Source: Armigeres subalbatus (Eukaryota > Arthropoda > Insecta > Diptera > Culicidae). Taken from it: a DNA stretch of 64,000 nt. Both the position numbers and the translations under genes were made by a program. The stretch covers positions 331,449,953-331,513,952 of the forward strand of contig NC_085140.1 of NCBI RefSeq assembly GCF_024139115.2, read 5' to 3'. Numbering within the stretch: position 1 is the stretch's first letter; the number at the start of each line of letters is the position of its first letter. Shown piece after piece: positions 53,815-64,000 of the stretch. The notes beneath the pieces are model-generated. The model was given only the letters and a program-made list of their open reading frames with translations, was not told the origin of the DNA and did not search any database.

Positions 53815-54635
53815 TCACAGTTCTTGTTATGTAACGGTTATGAAAAAATCTTGAAAATCTGCTATTCGCGTATAACATTTTATCTCTAGAGTATTTTAGA
53901 TTTTTTAAGAACTCTTTAGTAAGTCTATCAATGGCTCTCAGAAGAACCGTATGCTTTGAAAATAAACATTTTCTATGTCTATCTGTTGCGTCATGTTGCA
54001 GTGGATTGTAAAACTAATGTTGGGTGCTCCGGGTGGAGCGCGAAACCAAAGCTGTCTTCATGCAGTGTAGGTATGTGCCGACGTGTGTTGTTTCTCCAGA
54101 TGGAACCAGCGGGATACGAACTGCCGACCGATGAACCGGTGACCAATTGTGAGCATTATCATTATCTTTCTTGGCCCTGATAAGGGCCGGAAATTAACTT
54201 TTTCATGGACAACTGGTTGACCGAAAGAGTTTCTTGTTCGAAACCAAAACACACACACGGTTTCTTCAAAAGCATCGCAATTCTTTCTCTTGCTTTTCTT
54301 CAGCCTGTCTCGGATCGATACTGATGCCGGCCGGCCTCGGCTGCTGTTGCCGGTATCTGCTCGGCATTGCTGCGGTGTCGGGTCTGTGGGATGGACTGCT
54401 TCTGGAACTTCTTCTACTGCTGTACTGATGGCTATGCTTCGGCTGATGTTGGCCTCGACTCTGCCGGGCCGAAAATGTGGATAGTATGGACGATTCTGCC
54501 TTGCTAAAAGGTGTGAATGCTGTCGAATGGATATTACTGTTACTTGGCTTGTCCTGGTCAGAATGAAAGGAAAAAAAATCACGTTGCACTATTTTATGCC
54601 TTCTCGTCAGACCCAGCAGCAGCTCATTCCGAGTC
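53815..54635 (-). pseudogene. Histone-type transcription unit A (promoter to 3' stem-loop), decayed
   Basis: Minus strand, in order: TATA-like GCATAAAATAG (54588-54600), an initiator-like TTTCATTC 28-32 bases later (54561-54568), about 390 bases, then GGCCCTTATCAGGGCC (54173-54188), which matches the histone mRNA 3' stem-loop (6-bp stem, UAUC loop) and is followed by purine-rich AAGAAAGATAATG. Promoter-to-stem-loop length fits a core histone gene. The frame between does not read as an intact histone; QHSHLLARQN, VEEVPE and AGISIDPRQAEEKQEK sit where H2A motifs would, but the resemblance is weak. Unit B at 55261-56175 is a direct repeat. Confidence 0.45.
54173..54188 (-). terminator. Histone-mRNA-type 3' stem-loop, unit A
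   Basis: Minus-strand GGCCCTTATCAGGGCC: 6-bp stem GGCCCT/AGGGCC and a 4-base loop TATC, fitting the consensus bound by SLBP. Purine-rich sequence follows as in a histone downstream element. Confidence 0.55.
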
Positions 54636-54676
54636 CATGCGATATCGACTGAATAAGGAAATTATTTAACTCTTAT

Positions 54677-55078
54677 AGCCTTGAAAAAGGCTGTTTGTTT
54701 CGGCTTGGTCCATCTAATAAGAAGGACTGAATGCTCTGTGAGCGAATGCACTTTTCTTTTATTCTTAATTTTGAATCGTATCTGCTTCCCGATTGGTCGG
54801 CCAATCAGTGAGCGTCTTGTATCCCGTTCCTTTGTCAGCCAAAGCGTCATCCATCATTGACGCGTTCGTGATGGGCTTCTTCTTCTTTCTATTGTTGCTC
54901 GCTGCTGGCGTCTATTTCCTAACAGGACTTTTCGCACGGTACAGGCCACAAGCCAGGCAATCGAGCTAAGAATTGCTGTTCAGGTGGGAAGTGCGGAAAA
55001 TTTATGATTGGTAGGTTGGGAGAACATTCACTCACGTTCGCTTTGTGCGCGAACAGTATCAAACAATGTTTTTCTATA
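54677..55078 (-). other. Possible second histone-type unit (stem-loop at 54677-54692)
   Basis: Minus-strand AGCCTTTTTCAAGGCT has the same 6-bp stem and TTTC loop form, preceded by AAACAAAC and followed by ATAAGAG. About 380 bases upstream on the same strand is TTTATATAGAAAAAC. A double CCAAT palindrome GATTGGTCGGCCAATC is at 54791-54806. The frame at 54662-54850 is not a recognisable histone. Confidence 0.3.
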
Positions 55079-55079
55079 T

Positions 55080-55266
55080 AAATCGATTGATAGCTTTTCA
55101 TTTTGAGATATCTTTTTTAAATTGCTCACGAAAACTATTATATAATAATGTTTGGGCTGTTATCACCGATTTATTTATCTAAATTAGATTATGTGAGAAA
55201 TTTGGACATATTAAGTGTCTTTAAAGGCATGGTCAAGTCTAGTTTTTCGTCCACTTCGCGGTCACA
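55080..55266. repeat. Inverted repeat, right member (partner 53595-53777)
   Basis: Reverse complement of 53595-53777 with scattered changes; ends GTCCACTTCGCGGTCAC. Confidence 0.8.
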
Positions 55267-56175
55267 GTTCTTGTTATGTCACGGTTATAAAAAATCTTGA
55301 AAATCTGCTATTCGCGTATAACATTTTATCTCTAGAATATTGGATTTGACAACCAAGTACTCTTTCTAACGCGGAGGGTATTTAAAACTTAAATATATCA
55401 GTGGCTCTCAGAAGAACCGTTTGCTTCAAAGAAATACATTTTCTATCTCCATCTGTTGCGTCATGTTGCAGCGGACTGTAAGGCGTATGCTTGGTGTTCC
55501 TGGGTGGAGCGCAAAACCAAAGTTGTCTTCATGCAGCGTATCCGCTTGACGTGTGCTGTTTCTTCAATGGAACCAGCGGGATGCGAATTGCCTTAATGCA
55601 GCATGCGACGAACCAGTGACGAATGCCACCCAATTGCGAAAATTATTATTAACTCTCTTGGCCCTGATAAGGGCCGAAAATTAACTCTTTTCGGGGAACT
55701 GGTTGACCGAGGGGGTTTCTTTACTCGAAACCAAAACACACATTATCGCGATTTCATCAAGAACATTGCAGTTCTTTCTCTTGATTTTCTTCAACTTGTT
55801 TCGGCTCGATACCAATGCCGGCCGGTCTCGGCTCAACACTGATGCCGGTCGGCCTCAGCTCTTCATTGATGCCGGCTAGTTTCGGCTCGACTCTGCTGCT
55901 GCTGCCGGTATCTCCTCGGCATTGCTGCGGTGTCGGGTCTGTAGAATGGGCTGCTTCTAGAACATTTTCTGCGGCTGTACTGGCATGCTTTGGCTGATGG
56001 TGGCCTCGGCGCTGCCGGGCCGAAAAGCGGATGATGCGGACGATGCTGTTTTGCGAAAAGTTGCGAGTGCTGTCGAATCGATCCTGCTGTGGCTTTGCTT
56101 GTCCCGGTTAGAATGAAAGAAAATCGTTTTGCGCTATTTTATGCCTTCTCAGCAGACCCAGCGGCAGCTCATTCG
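55261..56175 (-). pseudogene. Histone-type transcription unit B, direct duplicate of unit A
   Basis: Same parts as unit A: TATA-like GCATAAAATAG (56134-56144), TTTCATTC (56111-56118), and stem-loop GGCCCTTATCAGGGCC (55660-55675). Between them the minus strand has a longer open stretch, AHSTDPTPQQCRGDTGSSSR, then repeats of the form E(P/L)xxxGI: VEPKLAGINEELRPTGISVE, PRPAGIGIEPKQVEENQEKE. This short internal repeat is missing in unit A, which explains the 60-bp length difference. Identity as a histone is inferred from the ends only. Confidence 0.45.
55660..55675 (-). terminator. Histone-mRNA-type 3' stem-loop, unit B
   Basis: Identical 16-mer GGCCCTTATCAGGGCC on the minus strand, followed by AAGAGAGTTAATAA. 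The stem-loop is unchanged between units while the flanks have diverged. Confidence 0.55.
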
Positions 56176-56179
56176 CTGG

Positions 56180-57265
56180 TGTCTGCACCCATCAGAATCA
56201 AGCGAACAAATGACGCGAGGAACAAGCGGCACCCATATTTATAGGTTGCAGTGCAGTCAATGTTTTGCTTCGAAAACAGTTTTAGGCCTATTGAAACAAG
56301 TTTTTCGGGTCATATCAAGTATGAATATGAAAGGCATACTTAAGATCGTGTCGATTAAGGGGTTTTCCGAAGAGATCCGTTCACTGGGACAAACGCTATT
56401 ATCATTCGAAATCTTTCAACACAGCGTAACGCGGTCGATTTAGAAATACTGAAATGACACCCGGTATAGTGAAGAGAGACGTAAGTCCTACGTCAAAAAA
56501 AGTAACATTTTTGGTATCCCCTCCCTCCCCCGTATAACGCGTAACTATGGAAATTTGAAAGGCAGATTTTTTACCTTTTCAGAAGCATCAGAGTTTTGGT
56601 ATTTTTGAACACTGTTAGAATAGGAACGGCACATTATCAAAAACCAAGGATATTAAAAATGCAGCTAGTAGAAACAAAAATCGAATTTGCAACCATATTT
56701 CCATTCAAATAGTTTTTACCCATATCAGTTAAATGAACTATTTACGTGTTTGAAGTGGTTGAGCTAAAATGCAATTGCTGGGAATGCAAGCTCTCTGGGT
56801 TGCCTCTATTAACTTTGGCTTTGGTTTGGAAGATTTATTCTACAATTCCAATAAGAGCGTCGCTCCGAGGTCATTCTGTAAAATAATATAATCTGTAGAA
56901 ATCGTGAATTCATCGTGACACAAAAATGCCTCGAAACTTAGCAACAATGTTTCGAACAAAACTCGCTGTCTTTTAGAATTTAAAAGGAAAATACACCAAA
57001 ATAGCCTGCTCTGAAATTAAAAGTGAAAAATTACAAAGACTAACATGAGACAATTATGGGTAGTATGGTAGTGAAAAAGAAAGGGTGAAGCGTACTCATC
57101 GGCTCGATCAAGACATGTCAACAATTACTTCAATCAGTGATTAAAAAAACATTTGAAATAATTTTTTATTCGCGATATGCGTAACATTTGGTAATACCAA
57201 TCCCCTCCCTCAACTTTTGGTGTAACAAAGTATAACGCAAGTTGGACCTCCCCCTTCCCACAAAA
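56180..57265. other. Spacer with MITE interior
   Basis: 56478-56560 holds CCCTCCCTCCCCCGTATAACG, similar to interior parts of the GGGTCTGTTCAC MITE family. Plus-strand CATATTTATAGG at about 56231 followed by AGTCAAT could be a divergent promoter. No gene recognised. Confidence 0.35.
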
Positions 57266-57291
57266 GCGTTGCGTAATTTGTGAACAGACCC
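57266..57291. mobile_element. Right end of a GGGTCTGTTCACAAATT MITE
   Basis: GCGTTGCGTAATTTGTGAAC then AGACCCA is the inverted partner of 53505. It is preceded by CCTCCCCCTTCCC. Whether the two ends bound one 3.8 kb segment or two separate MITE copies is not settled. Confidence 0.7.
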
Positions 57292-59811
57292 ATACTAGAT
57301 GGGTTACCAGTATCGAGTGGAATATATAATAGGTAGCAGAATTGAATCTTAACAAAGAGTAGACATTTTCCCTAGAATTTTGAGAAAGAGTCATAAAAGA
57401 AGTCAAGGTATTAGCATTTAAAAGATGATATTTCCAAAAATAGTTAATAATTATCGTAGTCTTCTAATAATATCATAAGAGCTTTTTTATTCATGTATAA
57501 ATTACAATTAAAAACTCAAATATGTCCATAGGAAAAGATAAATTTTTAACAGAAAAAATATCAATGCAAGGTAAGGCACAATAATTGCAACGTGGATACG
57601 CTCGTAGCTGTCCGCAGTTCCTAGAAATTCAAAATGGTTCATCATCATAGATAATTAGTACCTATTTCAACAAAACGTAGCATCTGAATAAATATTTTCA
57701 ACAACAACAACACCGCCATCCGGTCGCTAACTATGTAACCATCTCTCGATGCCATTCTTTGTGATTGCCCCATTGGGGCAAAGAACGTCCTTCTTCGTTC
57801 GCATCATAAATAATGCTTATTATATGGGCTGGTAGGGGGAGGTCACCAGCAGAGGGGGAGGTGCCAAATATGTGCCGTGTGTTACCGTCTATTCAGGTAT
57901 TCAGAACACACGACTCTGGGCTTCTGATTCTGGTGCTGATGCGGCCTGTCACGGCCCACTAGAAATGTTTCAGAGAACCATCAATTTTACTTGGAAATGA
58001 AACAGACGCCTTCGCCCCCAAAGTCCCCGAAGTGGTGTTGTTTTTATTTTACTGCGCGTTGACTTTTTCCAGAAGGGTAGATGGAAGGCATTTTGCGTGC
58101 CGGGACTATCTTTGTCTAGAATTGAGCCTTCTGTTGTTTCTATTTGGGCAGTGACGTGCGACTTTGTACCACGCAGAAACGAAGAGAATACACTGTGTGT
58201 GACAACATCCGGTGAGAACGAATCCAAACATAACTCTGAGAGGGAAAAAAACGAGGGACAGATTGAACACCTGAATAATTCATACTAATCGCCGGACTTG
58301 CGGATGAACAGCACCGTTTTCAATTTGCCATTCGAGTTCAATTCAACAGTCAGGCAGAATCATTGGAAAGTGCTAGATCATTTCGTCACAATGGAAAGCA
58401 TTTCAGTTCTACCGGAAAACATTTAGGTACTATGTATTTGCATCATTAATTGGTTATAGGGATTCAACAGATATTTCCGACATGCTTATTGAGCACCGAC
58501 TTTAAAACGACACACCGCTCTAAAACGGCATTTTTTTGTACCGTAGAGTTTTGACTTTTTCTTTGAACACTGGAGTTGTTTTTATGCGACTATTTTTACG
58601 TGGATTCTGTGTTTGTTTCTCTACGCGGATTTTGTGATTTACGTATTTTCTACGTGGATTTTACTCATTTAAGAAATTATTTTACGCTGTTTTTCTAAAA
58701 GGTCAGGGTTCACGTCAAAGCCGCGAACAATGAATTGAAAGCTTTTCTATGCCGCCATTGCATGAGTATGTAAAGTAGCTTGTGAGGCCAGTACAATGGA
58801 TACCCTATGCCCACTGAAAAAAAAACTGGCAAACAAAATTTTTGTTCATTTTCTGTGCGATTAGATTCATGACACTGTGATTATCAGCCGAATGCCCTAC
58901 CAACTGCACCAAATACGCTCGCCGTTGCAGTATGATGTTACGGTTGAATGACATTCTACCAAGGCACCAATGATTACTTTGTTTTAAAATCTCAGGACCC
59001 AACCAAAAATATTTAATGACGATCATCGAAAAGCAATGGTAACTTGTTCGATAGAAAAGCTTGCCAGCGTGCAAGTCTCTGTAATGTGGCAATCAATCAA
59101 GCGAACTAAAATGTGAATCTACTTCTATTTTTTTTACAATTTTTATTTGATACCCGCTTAAGATTTAATACCGGACTATAGGGTTGAGGCAGGTATTTTC
59201 GTCTTTTCGTCATAGTCTCGAAAACCAATAAAGGAGACACTTTTTTGACAAATTCATTCGTATCAAATCTTAAGCTCAGGAGATACGTTCTGCTATAATG
59301 GAGCTCTAGCGAATGGATGTTGCTTTTGATGGTTTTAGCCCCTATGACGATGGACGGAAATACCTGCCGTGTCCCTACTAAAATGAATGTGTAGCTGCAT
59401 CTTCCCGACAAAATTAATCCAAAAAAATATCTGGATGCAGATTTCAAAGGGCTTTTATCAACGAAAAATGTTGATTTTTGGATGAAATCTGTTGAAACAC
59501 ATAGAAGATCTTTTCTGATTATAAAACAATGTTCTACAAAGTTTTCGAGGATAATTATGGCTTTAATTTAATTGTTGTTGCAATGAATTTCGTTCATCCC
59601 ACTCAGAGTTACGATTTTTTAGGGGCAAAATCATGCCGAAAACACTAAATCGATTTGAAGCACATCTACATTTTAACCAATTGAACTGAAATTTTCACCA
59701 GAAATCTATCTTAGCATAAGAATTGTGAATACCAGTTGACCGGTCGATTTGAAAAAAACTTTTTGAAATTTGAACAGATCTAACAGGGAGTCGAGACCCT
59801 GCCATCTCCGA
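57292..59811. other. Spacer, no gene supported
   Basis: 57700-58290 is less AT-rich but no exon with proper splice sites and domain was found. 58570-58670 repeats TACGCGGATTTTGTG / TACGTGGATTTTA words. The antisense frames at 58805-59447 show no domain. Confidence 0.45.
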
Positions 59812-59822
59812 ATTGGCAATCC
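59812..59822. repeat. Target-site duplication of the Juan-like element
   Basis: ATTGGCAATCC, repeated exactly at 63753-63763. Confidence 0.85.
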
Positions 59823-61430
59823 TTTTTTTTTTTTTTTAACTATTTTTATTTGCTAATTATCTAATACATGCATTCATCTCTTAGACTAGGTGTTCCGTGT
59901 TTTCTTAACACTATCATCCTTATTTGCTATGTTATATTTTTAGTTATTATTAATACATTTCAATTGCCTCTGGCAGTTAGAATTTTTCCTCTGGTTGAAT
60001 TGAACCATGTAGGAATTACAATGTTTTCAACTTAAACTAATCTTAACCTATTTTATACTAAGGGTACAAGGAGTTAATCGCTGCAATAGAAGATTGCAAC
60101 GATTTTTGTCTAAAATTGGAAATTATTTTGTTGGACATTTGTTGCAATGTCTCAATATTAGAAATTCTAGGCAGGCAACTTCAGAATCATTTTCAGAATT
60201 TTATTTTGAATCCTCTGAAGTGCCTTCTTTCTGGTATTGCAGCAACTAGTCCATATTGGCACAGTATACAACATGGCAGGTCTAAAAAATTGTTTTGTAA
60301 ATCAAAAGTTTGTTCTTAAGACAAAGTTTTGATTTTCTGTTTATAAGTGGATATAGACACTTAATATATTTGTTACATTTGGCTTGAAGGCCTTCAATGT
60401 GATTTTTAAAAGTTAATTTTTGATCTAGCAGAAGTCCTGAATATTTAGCTTCGCTAGACCAATTAATTGGAACCCCATTCATAGTGACAATATGTCTGCT
60501 AGAAGGTTTCAAATAAGAAGCTCTCGGCTTATGTGGGAAAATTATAAGCTGAGTTTTGGAAGCATTCGGGGAAATTATCCATTTTTGCAAGTAAGTGGAG
60601 AAAGCATCCAAACTTATTTGCAATCTACTACAAATGACACGAAGGCTACGCCCTTTCCCCATAAAACATCCTACCAACTTTTCCCCCGATTTCGTCGGTT
60701 TTCGTCGGTCGGATCGGCCTACTTTGCAGCCGACTAATCGGTTGTTTGTTGCACAGACGCTTATGGAAGCTTTACAGGGGCGTTTAGCGATTAACCAATA
60801 CATTAAATCGGCCAACTAAAACAACAGATTTAAAGCAATTTAGTTGGCAGAATAATCGGCTAACGTAGTTTAGCACAAAAATGCCATTAAACCGACGAAA
60901 TCGACCGACAAAAATCTAGAGAATCGTATGATTAATTTACTAATTTAATTTTATAATAAAATATAGCCGACGAAATCGGTTGATTAATCAACTGATTCAA
61001 TTTAATAATAAAATATAGCCGACAAAATCGGCTGATGAAAAGCAAGTTAATTGCTCGATTAGTAATTATATTCTGATGAACAGTAGACAATTCCCGATAA
61101 AATCGGTTGTTTTTGATCTACTAAAATAAGTAATAAATCGAATGATTTTAACGGAAAACAAATACAACCCGATGAAATAGGCTGATTAATTTTTATTTAT
61201 TAGAGAGTTTAATAGATCGATTTTAAATGATAGCGCCGGTAGTTGAGTAGTACGGCAGAGTCCAGGGACTGTCTCACTTCCCAGTAGTCTGGATTCTACT
61301 TGGCGCCGTTGGCATTGTGTTGAAGGGTACGATTTGGCGGATCCAGAGGTGGGAGTCATTTTCCTGACGTCGATGGTTGTTCTTCGCACGGCCGACGGAA
61401 AATAAACGCAAATAAAAAAAGTAGATTTAT

Positions 61431-61572
61431 TACCCAGGTAATCATAAGCATTAAAATAAGCCATACGTGCGACTATAAGGCTACCACAAAGCTAACAAAC
61501 TTCATACTGGCTCTATAATAGCCCTATATAGCCGAAAAGGCGAAATAAAGTGCTAATGGTTACCTGGGTAAT
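61431..61572. mobile_element. ~140-bp MITE with TTACCCAGGTAA ends
   Basis: TTACCCAGGTAATCATAAGC on the left, GCTAATGGTTACCTGGGTAA on the right, inverted. Nested in the 2 kb element. Confidence 0.75.
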
Positions 61573-61624
61573 TCAAACATTAAAGACGAATACACACGAC
61601 AATTCACAATACTATTTTTGAGAA

Positions 61625-61790
61625 AAAAATACATTGAACTTACAGTATGTATTTGAGCCAGGGGTCTCGAACCATCTTAAGAATCTTCTCCGGCCCAAAA
61701 AACCTTTGCAAAAAAAAATCACGCCAATCGGTTCAGTAGTTTTGGAGTCTATAAGGTTCAGATAAACATTCATTTTTATGTAGAAAAGAA
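61625..61790 (-). mobile_element. Helitron 5' fragment, minus orientation
   Basis: Minus strand reads TCTACATAAAAATGAATG, CCTTATAGACTC, AAAACTACTGAACCGATTGG, GATTCTTAAGATGGTTCGAG, as in 47918-48080, but lacks the CTAG end. Confidence 0.7.
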
Positions 61791-63763
61791 TAAAAAATTA
61801 TTTATAGCCATAGCTTCAGAGCCCATAGTCTGATTTACCGTAGGAAACAATGGGATAAGATTCCTAATCGAATGCAAACTGCAGCGAGCAAATCAGTTAA
61901 ACCAAAAATTGACTTTTGAGTGCGTTTTTTGTATTTGGTATACCTACCAAATTTCACACTAAAATAATCGAGAAAATAATATAACAGTGTCGTGTCCGAT
62001 GCCGGTTATATTTTGGCCATATCCTCTGAGTCCATTGTTCACTCCTGCTTATTTTAGGGAACAAAATTTCCGTCAAAACTTGTGAGAAATAAGTGCCGAA
62101 AAAATGGGCGATACTTCTTGCGCATACATATATACAAACACACAAAAATACTTGCCATCATACTGCACTAAATTTTGCAACTTACGTGAAAGATATTCAC
62201 ACTTTAACTAACTTTTAAAATTGCATCTGGTGCAATAACAACAACTGCTTCATAAGTAAATTAAACGCTAAGCAAAAATAATCTATCAACCCATATCCCG
62301 ATTAAATCGGCTATATAAACACTTTTTGATACATCGATTGATATGTCGATCTAAATAATGACTAAGAGCCACCCGACTAAATATATTATCCATACCAATG
62401 ATTTGGTCGACACCAGATTTAGTTGGCATTCGTGAAGGTTGATTTTCACCACACCCGATTAAGTCTGTGATAAAAACAGTTGGTTTCGTCGACACCTTGG
62501 TGGACACCCGATTTCGTCGATAATAAAAACAGTTGTTTTTATCGACACCCGATTTTGTTGGTGATAAAATCGGTTGGTTTTGTCGGCACCCGACTTCGTC
62601 GGTATATCAGGAAATTTCCCATCTGTCAAATGTTTTATGGGGTTGGCTGAGAGACCTGTGTCATCTGCAAACAAAGATTTTTGACACCCTGGTGGTAAAT
62701 CAGGTAAGTCAGAAGTAAAAATGTTATACAAAATGGGCCCCAGTATGCTGCCTTGGGGGACACTAGCCCTCATAAGTAATCTATCAGATTTAGAATTCAG
62801 ATAGCTTACCTGCAGTGAGCGATCTGATAAATAATTTTAGATCAGTTTAATAATGTACAGAGGAAAATTAAAATTCATCAATTTTACAATCAAACCTTCA
62901 TGCCAAACACTGTCAAATGCTTTTGCTATATCAAGAAAAGCAACTCCAGTCGAATATCCTTCGTATTTGTTGAGCCGTATTAAATGTGTAGCTCTTAATA
63001 ACTGATGGGTGGTTAATTGCCCATGGCGAAAACCAAATTGCTCATCAGCAAAAATAGAATTGTCATTAATATGAACCATCATTCTATTTAAAATAATCTT
63101 TTCAAACAGTTTGCATATTGAAGAAAGCAAACTGATTGGGCGAAAACTACAAGCCTCAGCTGGATTTTTGTCCGGCTTCAAAATTGGAACAATTTTGGCG
63201 TTTTTCCATTTATCTGGGAAATATGCCAATTGAAAACATTTGTTAAATAAATTTACCAAAAAGGAGCTCTCAGGAAGTTTTTTGATAAGTATAAGGAAAA
63301 TACCATCATCACCCGGGGCTTTCATATTTTTAAATTTTCTAGTAATAGATCCCACTTCATCCAAATTAGTTCCCAACGAAGGGTCAAAAACATTATTCTG
63401 GTTGAGAATGTCTTCGAAGCTTCGTGTAACCTGATCCTCAATTGGACTAGTGATACCTAGATCAAAATTATGGACACTTTCGAACTGCTGAACAAATTTT
63501 TGAGTCTTTTCGCCATTTGTTAATAAAATTTTGTTTCCCACTTCAAGCGCTGGCTTTTGAGGTTTTTATGAATTTTCGTTAATTTTCAAAAAGGGTTTCG
63601 AACTGGGATCCAACTTCGAGACATTATTCTCAAAGTTGGTATCTCTCAGAATAACGAAACGTTTTTTAATTTCATTTTGCATATCACGCCGAATAACTAT
63701 CAACGCGGGAACGCGAGTTCTTTGGTATTGCCTACGCCTCACATTTTTAAGGATTGGCAATCC

Positions 63764-64000
63764 TACGCCTTTGCTCGCCATAAGTAGCCTCACAAATCGG
63801 GAAAATTTTTCGGCGTTTTTTTGGCCCCTTTTTTTAATGAGACCGGGATTTTGATTTACCGTGGCCAAATCCCGAAAACATCGCATATGTAAAAACAGGC
63901 TAGACCTTTAAACTAGTTTTAAAATGTTCTAATATTGCATTATTACACATGTGTACACATATTATCCAAAAATGTCTGCGATAAAATAGCTAATTAGTAA
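63764..64000. other. Flank with a repeat shared with the mariner-type element
   Basis: 63786-63890 (minus) matches 53342-53462 (plus): TTTTTACATATGCGATGTTT, CGGGATTTGG, AATCAAAATCCCGGTC and GAAAATTTTCCCGA. So the Juan-like element probably landed in or beside an older mariner-type fragment. Confidence 0.6.

Larger units (their letters stand above)
60657..62642. mobile_element. 2 kb element with CCCCATAAAACAT ends and subterminal CCGA-N5-TCGG arrays
   Basis: TIRs CCCCATAAAACAT / ATGTTTTATGGGG. The uninterrupted Juan reading (SA-K-GRSLRV) shows that only a TT/AA dinucleotide was duplicated. About 9 copies of a short palindromic site (CCGATTTCGTCGG, CCGACGAAATCGG, CCGACAAAATCGG, CCGATAAAATCGG and similar) lie in the left 550 bp and about 7 in the right 350 bp (for example CCGATTAAATCGG, CCGACTTCGTCGG). 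The middle holds a small MITE (61431-61572) and part of a Helitron. No transposase recognised. Superfamily unknown to me. Confidence 0.8.
60290..63720 (-). pseudogene. Juan-like ORF2 reverse transcriptase, broken
   Basis: Minus strand: NNVSKLDPSSKPF-type start, VGNKILLTNGEKTQKFVQQF, FKNMKAPGDDGIFLILIKKL, WKNAKIVPILKPDKNPAEAC, FRPISLLSSICKLFEKIILN, EQFGFRHGQLTTHQLLRATH, VAFLDIAKAFDSVWHEGL, ASVPQGSILGPILYNIFTSD, KSLFADDTGLSAN. After the insertion: GRSLRVICSRLQISLDAFST, ASKTQLIIFPHKPRASYLKP, and SGLLLDQKLTFKNHIEG. The active site reads FADD. In-frame stops lie at 63566-63568 and 62837-62839, and PQGS is preceded by Ser instead of the usual Gly. Upstream endonuclease is missing through truncation. 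Confidence 0.88.
59823..63752 (-). mobile_element. 5'-truncated Juan-like (jockey clade) LINE, split by a DNA element
   Basis: The 3' end is a poly(A) tail (T15 on the + strand from 59823), and the 11-bp TSD ATTGGCAATCC flanks both sides. The 5' end starts inside ORF2 before the RT, as usual for target-primed reverse transcription. Sequence and 3' UTR resemble Juan elements of Aedes/Culex, judged from memory. A 1986-bp element (60657-62642) separates the RT active site from the thumb. Confidence 0.85.

Noticed and set aside
56129..56443. Plus-strand frame as a divergent H4-like gene opposite unit B
   Set aside because: Only a few residues (an EE-x-R spacing) could be matched to H4 and the distance from the TATA-like site is wrong.
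1..64000. Endogenous viral elements
   Set aside because: Frames were scanned for polymerase, capsid and glycoprotein motifs of viruses known to integrate in mosquitoes; all RT motifs seen belong to non-LTR elements.

Overview
This looks like chromosomal DNA from a mosquito, most likely genus Aedes. The grounds are a tRNA-derived SINE that reads like Feilai, a Juan-like jockey retrotransposon, decayed R1-, CR1- and RTE-type LINEs, a very high density of MITEs with readable target-site duplications (TSDs), long introns and AT-rich spacers. No bacterial, phage or organellar signature is seen. The species is inferred, not proved. Only two host genes can be supported. The first is a single-exon CDV3 homologue at 9545-10246 (+). 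The second is a secreted or membrane CUB-sushi protein on the + strand, with three exons of a CUB domain (17171-17660) and one sushi exon (31139-31312). The splice phases agree across a 13.5 kb intron, and the gene runs out of sight at both ends. Layout: 0-9 kb holds R1-clade LINE remains, an RT fragment, a SINE, GAGAAGTGA and TCAC simple repeats, and a hAT-type element with another hAT MITE nested in it. 9.4-10.95 kb is CDV3. 11.56-16.0 kb is one 4.4 kb hAT-type element with an 8-bp TSD, filled with degenerate AAATTCC repeats and nested elements. 16-17 kb is a roughly 110-bp tandem repeat around a foldback. 17.2-31.3 kb is the CUB-sushi gene, whose large intron is packed with transposons. 34.7-38.0 kb is a foldback element with a 9-10 bp TSD and mirrored satellite arms. 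38.7-44.4 kb is an almost complete PHD-finger LINE (minus strand) whose RT is interrupted by a 659-bp foldback hAT MITE. 46-52 kb holds SINE, Helitron and TIR elements and a 175-bp tRNA-like palindrome. 52.35-53.50 kb is a full-length but decayed Tc1/mariner-type element. 53.5-57.3 kb holds duplicated units with histone-type 3' stem-loops and TATA/Inr promoters between two MITE ends. 59.8-63.8 kb is a 5'-truncated Juan-like element with an 11-bp TSD and poly(A) tail, itself split by a 2 kb DNA element with arrays of CCGA-N5-TCGG-like sites. The genes do not form an operon or pathway: this is a eukaryotic euchromatic region in which host exons sit among layered transposons. The best candidates for something undescribed are non-coding: the foldback with mirrored satellite arms, the subterminal-array element inside Juan, the histone-like duplicated units, and the tRNA-like palindrome. 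All assignments were made by eye; no similarity search was run.
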